Source of the DNA: Pseudomonas solani
Lineage (GTDB): Bacteria; Pseudomonadota; Gammaproteobacteria; Pseudomonadales; Pseudomonadaceae
Length of the DNA stretch: 30,000 nt
Assembly (NCBI RefSeq): GCF_026072635.1
Contig: NZ_AP023081.1
Span: 1 to 30,000, forward strand
Direction: 5' to 3'
Shown here: positions 7,242-14,174 of the stretch, piece by piece
How the letters are laid out: every line of letters begins with the position of its first letter
Numbering within the stretch: the stretch's first letter is position 1
The notes under the pieces: model-generated
Told to the model about the DNA's origin: nothing
The model's database searches: none
Seen by the model: the letters and a program-made list of their open reading frames with translations, nothing else
Made by a program: the position numbers and the translations under genes

Positions 7242-8854
7242 TGCTGTCCTGCCTGCTTGGCGCCCATCTGCATGGCCTGCTGCTGCATCTGCTGCTGTTG
7301 CTGCTGCTCAAGGGCGGCCTGTTGGTTCTGCTCGCGCTGCTTGCGGATCTGCTCGACGTCGACCTTGCTGCGGATCACGGAGCTTGGAACGCCAAGGGCT
7401 TCGCCACGAAGCCGCGCGGCCTGGTCGAGATCGACGTTGTCCATGGCGGTAGGCTGCTGCCCTGCCGCGGCTTCAGCCTGAGCAGCTGCAGCACAGCCGG
7501 CAACGTACTGATCGATGGCCGTGACCTCTTCCAGCTTCTGCGAACGAGCCAGCGGGCTGACATAGCGGACGTTATAGTTCCGGCCTGCCAGCGACTCCGG
7601 CGCCTGGCCGAGCACGCCGGCGCGGTAGGCGATGCCGAAGCAGCGGGTGACCAGGGGCTGCAGGTACTCGGCTTGCAGGCGGCCATACACCGGGCCCAGC
7701 AGCTGGCGGATCAGCGCGACGCGGACATGCACCTCGGTAGCCGTCATGGCCGGGCCGTCCTGCGCCTGGAGCTGGTCGGCCATCAGGGTCTTGCGGATAG
7801 CGCCCTGGAGCCGGGCAATCTTGGTCTCGCTGTACTGGAAGTTCGACCCGCTCTGCAGGGGCTTCATCGAGTCCACGGAGTTGGCGACGATGATCTTGCG
7901 CGGCCCAACCTTGACCGTGCGCGGGTTCAGCACGCCGTCATCCTCGGCGATCCACATGCCAGCGATGGCCAGGTCGCCGGCGGCCAGGTCCATGCGGCAC
8001 AGCTCGTTCAGGGTGCGGGCGTCAGGCAGTGCGTCCATGACCGGACCCACGGCGTACACGCTGTCGGGGATCAGCATCCAGCGAGGAACGACTACGGGCA
8101 TCTCGTGATAGCCGGACTCGCGGACAACCAGCTTTGCCTCAACCTCCACGGTGCACGAGGCGATGGGCAGGTTCTTGGCCATCCTGGCGCCGACAAGATA
8201 GGTGGTGCGCGGGTAGATGGCGCGAACGAACTTCACCATCTCGGATGGCTTGTCCTGAGCCAGTTTGCGGGTGTTCTCGCTGACGTTGTCCTCGCCAAAC
8301 TCGTTGACGGCCTGCTCAGCGGTCAGCTTGTACTCGCGGTAGACGGTATCGATCATGCCGCCGGCGGTGGATGCTGAGCAGTAGACGCTGGAGATCGGCC
8401 ACAGCTCAAAGACGTAGCCGCCACGGGTGCGATCCTCGTCGATGTAGAGCGCGAACCAGCCTGCGTCCACTACGTCGATCAGACCCTCGAAGCCGGCGCT
8501 GTCGAAGTTGCTGCCATGGATGTTCTCCCAGATGACGCGGGATACATCATCGAGCCAGCGGCGCTCGTCCTCGCTCTCCTGGCCGACGTCCAGGCCGAAC
8601 CACAGGGAGTTGGCCGGGGTCATGCCTCCCATGATCGCAGAGGCCAGCACGCGGGCGGCCTCGGTCATGGTCGAGTCGATCAGCCTGGCCTTGCGGCGTA
8701 GCGCCTCGTCGGCGGTCATCACGTCGGAGTAGAACCCCGACCCACGGATGGGGTGGGTGTAGTCGTAGCAATCCCGCCAGACCTGCTCGTGCGGATTGCG
8801 CAGCGACTTCAGGGTGTTCAGCTGCTTGACGATCTGGTCGGCGGAGGCGGTCAT
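7238..8854 (-). CDS. Portal / head-to-tail connector protein (T7 gp8-like)
   Basis: 538 aa, against 536 in T7 gp8. The N-terminus HEQVWRDCYDYTHPIRG followed by RLIDSTMTEAARVLASAIMGGMTPANSLWFGL is the hallmark of the head-to-tail connecting protein family: DST, then a helix and a G-G-M/L-T-P-x-x-x-WF motif. The middle contains the LLGPVYGRLQAEYLQPLVTR helix, also typical. It forms the dodecameric ring through which DNA enters the head and to which the tail adaptor binds. The C-terminus is a Gln tract (about residues 500-530) encoded by CAG-type repeats. The start overlaps the upstream stop as ATGA. Confidence 0.93.
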   Translation of the reverse strand: MTASADQIVKQLNTLKSLRNPHEQVWRDCYDYTHPIRGSGFYSDVMTADEALRRKARLIDSTMTEAARVLASAIMGGMTPANSLWFGLDVGQESEDERRWLDDVSRVIWENIHGSNFDSAGFEGLIDVVDAGWFALYIDEDRTRGGYVFELWPISSVYCSASTAGGMIDTVYREYKLTAEQAVNEFGEDNVSENTRKLAQDKPSEMVKFVRAIYPRTTYLVGARMAKNLPIASCTVEVEAKLVVRESGYHEMPVVVPRWMLIPDSVYAVGPVMDALPDARTLNELCRMDLAAGDLAIAGMWIAEDDGVLNPRTVKVGPRKIIVANSVDSMKPLQSGSNFQYSETKIARLQGAIRKTLMADQLQAQDGPAMTATEVHVRVALIRQLLGPVYGRLQAEYLQPLVTRCFGIAYRAGVLGQAPESLAGRNYNVRYVSPLARSQKLEEVTAIDQYVAGCAAAAQAEAAAGQQPTAMDNVDLDQAARLRGEALGVPSSVIRSKVDVEQIRKQREQNQQAALEQQQQQQMQQQAMQMGAKQAGQQ

Positions 8855-9051
8855 GATCCGAGGGTGCTCTTGCCTTGGGCGATAACGGACTGGCCGGCGG
8901 CGCCACCAGCCGACAGCAGGCTGGAGCCACGACGGCGCACCTTGTTGGCGGCGGCCTCTTCGTTGGCCTTGCGCGCGGCTTCCTCGGCGGCCTTCTGGGC
9001 CTCGACCTGCGGGTCAGGCTGCTGAACGGTCTTCGGCTTCTTCGATCCCAT
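8851..9051 (-). CDS. Small basic phage protein, T7 gp7.3-like position
   Basis: 66 aa, starting MGSKKPKTVQQPDPQVEAQK. It has an Ala/Glu helix and a basic Gly/Ser-rich end with VRRRGSSLLSAGGAAGQSV. Small proteins with a basic head and a Ser/Gly tail lie just before the portal in T7 (gp7.3, a virion and tail-assembly protein) and relatives. The ATG at 9051 is chosen over an upstream extension because the extra 45 residues are Arg/Pro-rich shadow sequence overlapping the previous gene. Its stop overlaps the portal start. The function is inferred from position and composition. Confidence 0.6.
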   Translation of the reverse strand: MGSKKPKTVQQPDPQVEAQKAAEEAARKANEEAAANKVRRRGSSLLSAGGAAGQSVIAQGKSTLGS

Positions 9052-9055
9052 GACG

Positions 9056-9433
9056 TCAGCCCTCTTGTGGGGCCGGGCAGACCCAGCCTTCGTCGGTGAG
9101 CACGGGGGCCTTAAGGGTCTTCGGATCGATGGACTTGGAAGCCGTGGGCGCCTGCTTGGACTCTTCCGAGACGGGAGCGTCGGCAACCATCGGCAGACCG
9201 CCGCTCAGCAGGCGGGCAACCTCAGCGGCAGCCTCGTCCTTGGTTCCGGTGAACGCGCCAACCTGGGCGCCGTGCACGTCATTGACGATCCACTTGCCGG
9301 CGCCCTTGTGCTTGGCGGTGTACTGGGGCGGGAGTTCCTTGGCGACGTTCTCGCCAGGGGTCTGGGTGTCGAGATTCTCGGGGCGGGCATCTGGCTTCTC
9401 CGGTGCGATGGCTGCAACGGAGGCCAGATTCAT
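9056..9433 (-). CDS. Hypothetical phage protein
   Basis: 125 aa, not recognised. It has an Ala/Pro/Glu-rich N-terminus, a middle segment GKWIVNDVHGAQVGAFTGTK that could form a small beta unit followed by a helix EAAAEVARLLSG, and a Pro/Lys/Ser-rich tail. The stop lies 4 nt before the start of the next small gene. It is preceded closely by the hairpin repeat at 9443-9463. The middle segment resembles short virion-associated domains that read residue by residue as a sensor of sequence context, but no family can be named. Probably transcribed with the virion genes. Confidence 0.55.
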   Translation of the reverse strand: MNLASVAAIAPEKPDARPENLDTQTPGENVAKELPPQYTAKHKGAGKWIVNDVHGAQVGAFTGTKDEAAAEVARLLSGGLPMVADAPVSEESKQAPTASKSIDPKTLKAPVLTDEGWVCPAPQEG

Positions 9434-9442
9434 GTCTGTGGG

Positions 9443-9463
9443 TGGTCGGTTTCCCGACTATTT
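9443..9463 (-). repeat. 21-bp hairpin repeat, copy 2 (ABA-sandwich gene stop codon)
   Basis: This copy matches 6155-6175 exactly. It again covers the final Lys codon and TAG stop of a minus-strand gene plus the GTCGG-GAAA-CCGAC hairpin. It sits 10 nt before the start of the 125-aa gene, so the hairpin falls just upstream of a translation start. Confidence 0.85.
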
Positions 9464-9808
9464 CATTGCTTTGCCTATCTCTGCAGCAGCAAGAACAATC
9501 GCTCTGCGGGTAGCGGCATAATCGTCAGGCACAACATCGGCTTCAGAATTTCCGGACCGAACCTCTGGATACGTTATATCTCCAAGTGCACCCACGCAGT
9601 ACGTGACACCAGCTGTCACGTGCTCGTTGCATACAGTCAGCTGAAGCCTGACAGCCAGACGCAACGCGTCGCCATCGTCTACAAGCGGGTCCCATGCCTC
9701 TGCGACTCCACTTGATTTTCTTGCGCGCACCCGCCCGTCAGGATCGAAGCGCAGCTCAATGAATCCTGCAGCCCTCGCCGCCAACTCCAGTAGTTCGATA
9801 TCTTTCAT
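9458..9808 (-). CDS. Phage ABA-sandwich domain protein
   Basis: 116 aa. The pattern WDPLVDDGDALRLAVRLQL (about residues 39-57) and the C-terminal DYAATRRAIVLAAAEIGKAM match small phage proteins annotated as ABA-sandwich domain: a W-x-P-L-x-D-D-G-D-A-x-R-L motif, then a helix A-x-R-x-A-I-x-x-A-A. No enzymatic role is known for the family. It lies between the HTH gene and the pre-portal genes and shares the transcription direction. Its stop codon is inside the 21-bp hairpin repeat. Confidence 0.7.
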   Translation of the reverse strand: MKDIELLELAARAAGFIELRFDPDGRVRARKSSGVAEAWDPLVDDGDALRLAVRLQLTVCNEHVTAGVTYCVGALGDITYPEVRSGNSEADVVPDDYAATRRAIVLAAAEIGKAMK

Positions 9809-9819
9809 ACTCTTCGACC

Positions 9820-10077
9820 TCAGGCCCGCGCCCTGAACGCGGACATCTCGATTTCCGTCATGGGTAGCAGCTCGCGCGCATACCCGGTTGAGTTTGACCA
9901 GAAGGATATCAGCCGCTCGCCGGTCGCGTGCGACGGCTCAGCCCCCTGCTTCCACCCGATCACCGTAGCCTTCCCGACCCCGGCTACGTCCGCCACAGCC
10001 TGAGCACAGAACCCGCACCGCCGGAGATCTGCGATCACCCGGAACCAGTCCACCCGCATTGCGACGGCTGCCCCCAT
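9820..10077 (-). CDS. HTH-domain protein in the Q-like position
   Basis: 85 aa. A helix-turn-helix is visible at about residues 22-50: CAQAVADVAGVGKATVIGWKQGAEPSH read in two parts, AVADVAGVGKATVIGWKQG and then EPSHATGERL. This is the XRE/Cro-like style with a conserved G-W-K-x-G. The remainder is short and acidic. It lies just downstream of ninG, where lambda-like phages keep the late antiterminator Q, but it shows no Q signature (no zinc cysteines). A role in late-gene control is possible but unproven. The start ATG at 10077 has a weak GGGGGTGAGCT site; ATG at 10059 is an alternative. Confidence 0.65.
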   Translation of the reverse strand: MGAAVAMRVDWFRVIADLRRCGFCAQAVADVAGVGKATVIGWKQGAEPSHATGERLISFWSNSTGYARELLPMTEIEMSAFRARA

Positions 10078-10080
10078 AGC

Positions 10081-10272
10081 TCACCCCCTTTCAATGTCAG
10101 CGCGAATCCTGCGGAGATCGCCTAGCTCGATGTCCCGCATAGCCCGTATTTCCCTGATCACGCCGAGTACGTCAGGCCCGCCTGCGTCGATGGCTTTCAC
10201 TTCTGCCCTGGCGTAGAAGTCAATGGCTTCGGCTTCTGCTTGATCAAGGCTGCAGGTATCGAAATCACCCAT
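10081..10272 (-). CDS. Small hypothetical phage protein
   Basis: 63 aa, MGDFDTCSLDQAEAEAIDFY then a charged helix ending IRADIERG. No family recognised; probably helical and acidic in the first half. The ATG at 10272 is preferred: it overlaps the ninG stop (ATGGGTGA) and has GGAG 7-8 nt upstream. A TTG further upstream would only add residues encoded inside ninG. It is a likely accessory gene of the nin cluster. Confidence 0.6.
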   Translation of the reverse strand: MGDFDTCSLDQAEAEAIDFYARAEVKAIDAGGPDVLGVIREIRAMRDIELGDLRRIRADIERG

Positions 10273-10876
10273 TGGCTGACTCCACAAACGTGCGCGCGCG
10301 CGATGATTCGACCTTGAGCGCCCTACCCCTCGCCCTGAAATCCGCTTTGATCGCCATCAACTCCTCGATGGTCCAGCGGCGTGGCTCATGCGGTCCTTCG
10401 AGCCAATCGACCTTGTCCTGGCCTATGCGCTTGACCAGTCTTATCCGGTACTCAACCGCGTTGCCTGACAGGTTCCGATTGCAGCGGACGCATTGGGCGT
10501 GGCAGTTCAGTGGCTCGAACCGCAGCTCTGGGCATGCACCAACTGAGCGGTAGTGCCCGGCATCCCATCGGCTCCCAGTCATGAGTCCGTCGTCGGTAGT
10601 GGTGGAGTCGCAGCTGATGCATGGCATGCCCTCGTCCCTGGCCCGGATATACGCGTTGAACGCCTGCTGAGCCTCGCGCATGTAGTCATTTCGGCGTTTC
10701 AGTGCCTTCTTGCGGACCTGAAGCTCTTTGCGCTCCAGCTGCTCCAGGCTCTTGCGCTCCTGCGCCTGCTTCTTCCTGGCCAGGGCCAGGCCGCACTCAG
10801 GTGAGCACCAGTTTTGAAATGGGCGAGTGCGGGTGAATGGTTCGCGGCAGTGGGCGCATTTCGGCTGCTTGCTCAT
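10265..10876 (-). CDS. ninG: NinG recombination protein (Rap-like)
   Basis: 203 aa. N-terminal zinc-type cysteines C-x2-C (residues 7-10) and CSPECG are followed by a long Lys/Arg/Gln coiled helix and a nuclease-like domain with GMPCISCDS, DAGHYRSVGACPELRFEPLN and CHAQCVRCNRNLSGN. This is the NinG/Rap arrangement; lambda Rap is a Holliday junction endonuclease acting in phage recombination. The start at 10876 overlaps the stop of the phosphatase gene (ATGA) and has GGAGG upstream. It lies with ninB and a ninI-type gene as in lambdoid phages. Confidence 0.92.
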   Translation of the reverse strand: MSKQPKCAHCREPFTRTRPFQNWCSPECGLALARKKQAQERKSLEQLERKELQVRKKALKRRNDYMREAQQAFNAYIRARDEGMPCISCDSTTTDDGLMTGSRWDAGHYRSVGACPELRFEPLNCHAQCVRCNRNLSGNAVEYRIRLVKRIGQDKVDWLEGPHEPRRWTIEELMAIKADFRARGRALKVESSRARTFVESANG

Positions 10877-11595
10877 GCAGCCTCCCATTCCAGCTTGCGC
10901 GGTATTGGCGGCGAGGCCTCCAAGCTATGAAGGTCCAGCAAGGTGAAGTAGCCACCGTCCTGCGGACGCCAACCCATGGTGTCGATGTGGAAGACGTTGC
11001 CGAGGACGACAGGCCGGCGCAGCGGGTTATGACCCACTACCAGGGCGCGCAGCCCCTGCACTGGGCGCTCGTCGCTCTGTTCGATGCGAGTACGCGACCA
11101 CATGCAGGTATTCATCACCAGCTTGCGGCGCTGGCTGCTTGCGCAGCCGAGTTCGCGTTTCAACTCATCCCAAGAATCGAAGACACAATCGGCGTGGACA
11201 AGCCCAATCAAGCCGTTCGGAGTTTCAACTTCAATACCAATTGGGATGTCTCGGAACATCACCGCATAGTTTTCCTGCTCCAGGCTGGGAAGACCAACGA
11301 ACCATGAGCCGCCGTTGATCATCCAGTTACCTATTTCACAGGTGTCGTAGCGGCATACGTAGTCGTCGTGATTGCCCCGAACAGGATGAAACCATGGCTT
11401 GTTAAGCCAGCGGATCACGTCCTCACACTCGGGGCCACGATCCACCAGGTCGCCGACCGAGAACAGCCGGTCCCGCGCCTGGTCAAACCCGGCGCGGTCC
11501 AGCGCCTCCTGCAGCAGAGTGAAGTGCCCGTGGATGTCCCCGACCGCGAAGTCCCGACCGGCATGATTGCGCTCGAAGCGCTTGATAAGACTCAT
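10873..11595 (-). CDS. NinI-type serine/threonine protein phosphatase (metallophosphoesterase)
   Basis: 240 aa. Metal and catalytic motifs of PP1/lambda phosphatase are intact: FAVGDIHGHF (D20, H22), FSVGDLVDRGPE (D49, R53) and VRGNHDDY (N75, H76), with later GLVHAD and VVGHNPLRRP supplying the remaining metal ligands. Lambda NinI (221 aa) is the model. It removes phosphate from Ser/Thr/Tyr or His residues with Mn2+, but its phage role is unclear. Start at ATG 11595 overlaps the ninB stop. The upstream in-frame extension is ninB shadow and was rejected. Confidence 0.9.
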   Translation of the reverse strand: MSLIKRFERNHAGRDFAVGDIHGHFTLLQEALDRAGFDQARDRLFSVGDLVDRGPECEDVIRWLNKPWFHPVRGNHDDYVCRYDTCEIGNWMINGGSWFVGLPSLEQENYAVMFRDIPIGIEVETPNGLIGLVHADCVFDSWDELKRELGCASSQRRKLVMNTCMWSRTRIEQSDERPVQGLRALVVGHNPLRRPVVLGNVFHIDTMGWRPQDGGYFTLLDLHSLEASPPIPRKLEWEAA

Positions 11596-12005
11596 GCCGC
11601 CTCCTGCATAACCGGCCAGCCCTGCTCGGCGGCCCACTGTTCGATCCGGGTCATGTAGTCCGTGAACTCCTGGACGGTCAGGGTCGTGGTGCTGATGCCG
11701 TGGAGCTCAACCTCACCACTGGGCAGGCGGGTTTCCTCGCAGCCGATGAACCAGCGGCGGAACTGCTCGTGCCAGACCTGGTCGTCGTACTGTTTGCCGT
11801 CGACCCAGGCGATGGCGGACAGCTCGCGCAGGAGGGCCCAGTAGCGTTTGTTCTGGTCAACGGAGCGCTTGGACTTGAGCGGGCGCAGGACGATTTCGTA
11901 GCCGGTGCCCTCGTTGCGCATGAGGGACTGGGCCAGGTCGTAGGCGGCGCGGAATGCGGTCTTCAGGCCTATGGCGCCTTGGATGCGGAATACGCGGTCA
12001 GCCAT
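11592..12005 (-). CDS. ninB: NinB recombination protein
   Basis: 137 aa. The central motif LRPLKSKRSVDQNKRYWALL, then GKQYDDQVWHEQFRRWFIG and a C-terminal EFTDYMTRIEQWAAEQGW, is diagnostic of NinB (R-S-x-x-Q-N-K/R-x-x-W-A-x-L). Lambda NinB binds ssDNA and works in the phage recombination pathway. The ATG at 12005 has GGAGG 5 nt upstream. The ORF can be opened 4 codons earlier at TTG but without a better site. The stop overlaps the next start (ATGA). Confidence 0.93.
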   Translation of the reverse strand: MADRVFRIQGAIGLKTAFRAAYDLAQSLMRNEGTGYEIVLRPLKSKRSVDQNKRYWALLRELSAIAWVDGKQYDDQVWHEQFRRWFIGCEETRLPSGEVELHGISTTTLTVQEFTDYMTRIEQWAAEQGWPVMQEAA

Positions 12006-12294
12006 GGCGACCTCCAAGCAGGCGATCCACCGCGCGAATCACGGCGCCTCGCGTAATCTCGCCAAACTTGAGCCCGTTGTTCACCGGGTCGCGCAGGTAA
12101 TCCCTCCAGCGCTTTGCGTCACTCCTGCAGGCATCCAATTCGGCGCGGAGCTCATCTAGCTCTTTCCCCATGACGATCATCGAGCCTCTTCGAATGGTGA
12201 CGTCCATGATCAATCGGCCAATGGAGTCCTCAAGCTCCTTGATGCGCTCAGCTTGGTCTCGGATGGTCACGTTCAAATTTTGGATGCTCTTCAT
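11998..12294 (-). CDS. Coiled-coil hypothetical phage protein
   Basis: 98 aa. Almost entirely heptad-like helix (IRDQAERIKELEDSIGRL and MGKELDELRAELDACRSD), ending with KRWRDYLRDPVNNGLKFGEI and a short helix. Such small coiled-coil proteins are common in Pseudomonas phage early operons and have no known function. The ATG at 12294 is set by a strong AAGGAGA site and overlaps the upstream stop as ATGA. A longer open frame upstream is Arg/Pro-rich shadow of the membrane-protein gene and was rejected. Confidence 0.65.
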   Translation of the reverse strand: MKSIQNLNVTIRDQAERIKELEDSIGRLIMDVTIRRGSMIVMGKELDELRAELDACRSDAKRWRDYLRDPVNNGLKFGEITRGAVIRAVDRLLGGRHG

Positions 12295-12452
12295 GCGACT
12301 CTCCTTTGAGGCTTCATGCCAGCGGAGACCAGCACGAAGATGGCGATGGCCAGGTAGGGATTGCCGAACGCTGCGATGACCACGCAGGCACCGCACAGCA
12401 GGAAGGTCAGGAGAAGGCGTGCCAGGCCGGCACTTACGGTACGGGTCATCAT
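12291..12452 (-). CDS. Small membrane protein of the replication operon
   Basis: 53 aa. Two hydrophobic segments (about residues 10-29 and 32-45: LARLLLTFLLCGACVVIAAF and NPYLAIAIFVLVSAG) with a basic tail KPQRRVA. It starts ATGATG overlapping the stop of gene P and ends overlapping the start of the coiled-coil gene, both by ATGA, which supports it as a real coupled gene despite its size. No family recognised; a role at the membrane during early phage growth is possible. Confidence 0.65.
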   Translation of the reverse strand: MMTRTVSAGLARLLLTFLLCGACVVIAAFGNPYLAIAIFVLVSAGMKPQRRVA

Positions 12453-13108
12453 TTGGCGGCACCTCTCAGGTTGCTGCGAAGGTTCTGCAGGGCTGCCCGG
12501 CCAACCTCGGGGGTGCGGCGGGCATCGACGCGCTCAGGAAGCGCCAGGGGCATGGCCTTCAGCGGCTTGCCGTCGAGGAAGTCACGGATGGCTATGGCGT
12601 AGTTCCGGTCGAACAGCTTCCGGCTATCACGCATGGCCAGAGTGTTGAGGTTGTAGAACCCGGTTTCCGTGGCGGCGTGGTAGACGACCTCGTGAGACCA
12701 GGTGGCGATTCCGGCCATGTGCGGGTGTGCGTTGCGGGTGGCTTCGCGGTAGGCCTGGTCCGGCGTCGGTAGCCCGTGAGCCTCCGGGGTGTTGTTCTCG
12801 CACAGAGCCCGGAACTCGGGAGCGCTCGGCGGCCACTTGCGCAGCTGCTCGTCCTGGGTGGTGGACAGGACGGTCAGGCCGAAACCGATCTGCGCGCCGG
12901 TCAGCCCACCAAGGGTCGCAGCCCAGGCATGGGACTGGTCAGCCGACACGCCGAAACTCCCCGTCCAGCGGTTCCCGTACAACTCGGTCAGCTTGATCCA
13001 GAGCTTGTCCAGCAGCGGCTGAGCCAGCTTCTCGGGCGGCAATTGCGGCTTTGACTCGGTCGACGGCCGATTGAGGACCGACGCCGCGATGGTCTTGGCG
13101 GTTTCCAT
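12449..13108 (-). CDS. Replication protein P-like (helicase loader)
   Basis: 219 aa (lambda P is 233). The signature LRKWPPSAPEFRALCEN (about residues 89-105) corresponds to the R-P-F-L-P-S-P-G-x-F segment of lambda P. A preceding helical region with LLDKLWIKLTELYGNRWTGS and AWAATLGGLTGAQIGFGL also fits the family. P captures host DnaB and delivers it to the origin-bound O protein. The first 56 codons overlap the end of gene O in another frame, which is much more than the 1-4 nt usual in lambdoids. Conserved-looking residues lie inside the overlap, so the early start is kept. The site GAGAGGG is modest. Confidence 0.85.
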   Translation of the reverse strand: METAKTIAASVLNRPSTESKPQLPPEKLAQPLLDKLWIKLTELYGNRWTGSFGVSADQSHAWAATLGGLTGAQIGFGLTVLSTTQDEQLRKWPPSAPEFRALCENNTPEAHGLPTPDQAYREATRNAHPHMAGIATWSHEVVYHAATETGFYNLNTLAMRDSRKLFDRNYAIAIRDFLDGKPLKAMPLALPERVDARRTPEVGRAALQNLRSNLRGAAK

Positions 13109-13859
13109 GGGTAACCCTCTCGGGGAATAGGCCTTGCCAGCCGTTGGCGATACTGGCTTCGATGACGCCGTCCGGCGCCGGGTGGTTGGCCAGCTGCTTG
13201 GCCTGGTGCGAGCAACTGGTGGCAGTCAGGGGTTTCTTGATCTCGGCGCGGTGGCGGCACCAGTCGGCCCAGGTGTCGGGCGAGACGTTCACCGGACACA
13301 CGGTCAGCGGGTCGAACTTCGTCGCCTTGGGTTTCGCCTCCCCCTTGGGGGGTAAGGGGGGTAAAGCTCTTGCTTTACCGGATACCGGAGGTAGGTTGCT
13401 GTTCCCGAAATCGAGTGATTCTGATCCGGTTGCTGATGCTTGGTGGTTACCACCTAAATCATTGTTATTGCTGGAATTTGTCTGGTTGCTGTTCGGTTGC
13501 TGATCTGGTTGCTGATCTGGTTGCTCATCGGTTGCTGATCGTTTGGGCGTGGAATCCCTGCTCGCCAGCGGAAGCTGGAACACCATGGGCCCAATCTGCA
13601 CCAGCGCCCCCAGCTTGATCAGCCGGTCAACGATGGACCGGATGCGCTGCCGTGACGGCGACCCGGACTCATGCCGCCCGCGACACGGCGCTACGTACAG
13701 CACCTCGCTCAGCATCTGCTCGCTGATCCTGCGCACCTTCCCTGCCACGCCGGTCCCGAAGTCCATCACCCTGCGAATCGCGCAGTAGGTCAGGAACACG
13801 TCGCCCGGCTCTTCCACCAGAGCGGACCACTCTTCGTCGCTGATCAGGAAGGCCGGCAT
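12939..13859 (-). CDS. Replication initiator, O-like, with internal origin
   Basis: 306 aa. An N-terminal winged-helix-like domain (to about residue 105; ISDEEWSALVEEPGDVFLTY, RQRIRSIVDRLIKLGALVQI) is followed by a Gln/Asn/Asp-rich linker (about 107-150) and a C-terminal helical domain with VSPDTWADWCRHRAEIKKPL, the usual ending of phage O/DnaT-like proteins. The linker is low-complexity because its DNA is the iteron array (13394-13540), as in lambda where ori lies inside O. It would bind the iterons and recruit P-DnaB. It starts 1 nt after the cII stop. The C-terminus overlaps P by 170 nt. Confidence 0.85.
   Translation of the reverse strand: MPAFLISDEEWSALVEEPGDVFLTYCAIRRVMDFGTGVAGKVRRISEQMLSEVLYVAPCRGRHESGSPSRQRIRSIVDRLIKLGALVQIGPMVFQLPLASRDSTPKRSATDEQPDQQPDQQPNSNQTNSSNNNDLGGNHQASATGSESLDFGNSNLPPVSGKARALPPLPPKGEAKPKATKFDPLTVCPVNVSPDTWADWCRHRAEIKKPLTATSCSHQAKQLANHPAPDGVIEASIANGWQGLFPERVTHGNRQDHRGVGPQSAVDRVKAAIAAREAGSAAAGQALDQADRVVREPLDGEFRRVG
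13340..13540. other. Replication origin: iterons, AT-rich element and hairpin within gene O
   Basis: Seven copies of GGTTGCTG(A/T)T or one-base variants lie at 13394, 13428, 13484, 13495, 13507, 13519 and 13530. The last five are in tandem with 11-12 bp steps, close to one helical turn. Next to them (13446-13480) is the most AT-rich stretch in the gene, suitable for unwinding. Beyond it is a perfect hairpin GGTAAAGC-tctt-GCTTTACC (13360-13379) and a C5-TT-G5 palindrome (13341-13352). The order iterons, then AT-rich element matches lambda ori. Confidence 0.75.
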
Positions 13860-13860
13860 A

Positions 13861-14172
13861 TCAGTCCCACCCCAGCGGCCCTGGCCGCTTCTTCTCGGCC
13901 TTCAGCCCCAGTTCCGCCAGGGTTTCAAGCGATCTCAGGTATTCGGCGTTCACCAGCACGGCAGAGTCCGGGACGAGCTGCAGGCCGAGGTGCGCAATGA
14001 CCTTGCACCAGCGTTCGATCTCCCCTTCCTTCCACCGGCTCACGGTCGACTCGCTCACGCCGATTGCGTCCGCGACGGTTTTTTGGCCGACGGAAACAAG
14101 GCGCTGCAAGAACACCGATTCGAACTCCCGTGCCCTTGCGTCCATGTCAGGGCTTAATTGACTGGCTCCCAT
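13861..14172 (-). CDS. CII-like transcriptional activator
   Basis: 103 aa (lambda CII is 97). The helix-turn-helix VGQKTVADAIGVSESTVSRW (residues 28-47) is nearly the lambda CII text V-G-Q-x-x-V-A-x-x-x-x-V-S-E-S-T-V-S-R-W. It is preceded by a helical N-terminus and followed by a leucine-rich C-terminal helix used for tetramers. CII activates lysogeny promoters. The gene lies 2 nt after cro and 1 nt before O. The remaining C-terminus is Lys/Pro-rich. Confidence 0.93.
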   Translation of the reverse strand: MGASQLSPDMDARAREFESVFLQRLVSVGQKTVADAIGVSESTVSRWKEGEIERWCKVIAHLGLQLVPDSAVLVNAEYLRSLETLAELGLKAEKKRPGPLGWD

Positions 14173-14174
14173 GG

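Noticed and set aside
7280..7330. CAG-repeat tract as a recombination or phase-variation element
   Set aside because: It is imperfect (mixed CAG/CAA and Met/Ala codons) and encodes a normal Gln-rich portal C-terminus; no frame change would be produced by triplet gain or loss.
7241..8377. 378-codon plus-strand open frame rich in Leu/His/Ala
   Set aside because: Antisense to the portal gene, typical GC-rich mirror frame.
13484..13540. Possible CRISPR-like array
   Set aside because: Repeat units are about 10 bp with 1-2 bp gaps and no spacers; they fit origin iterons in gene O.
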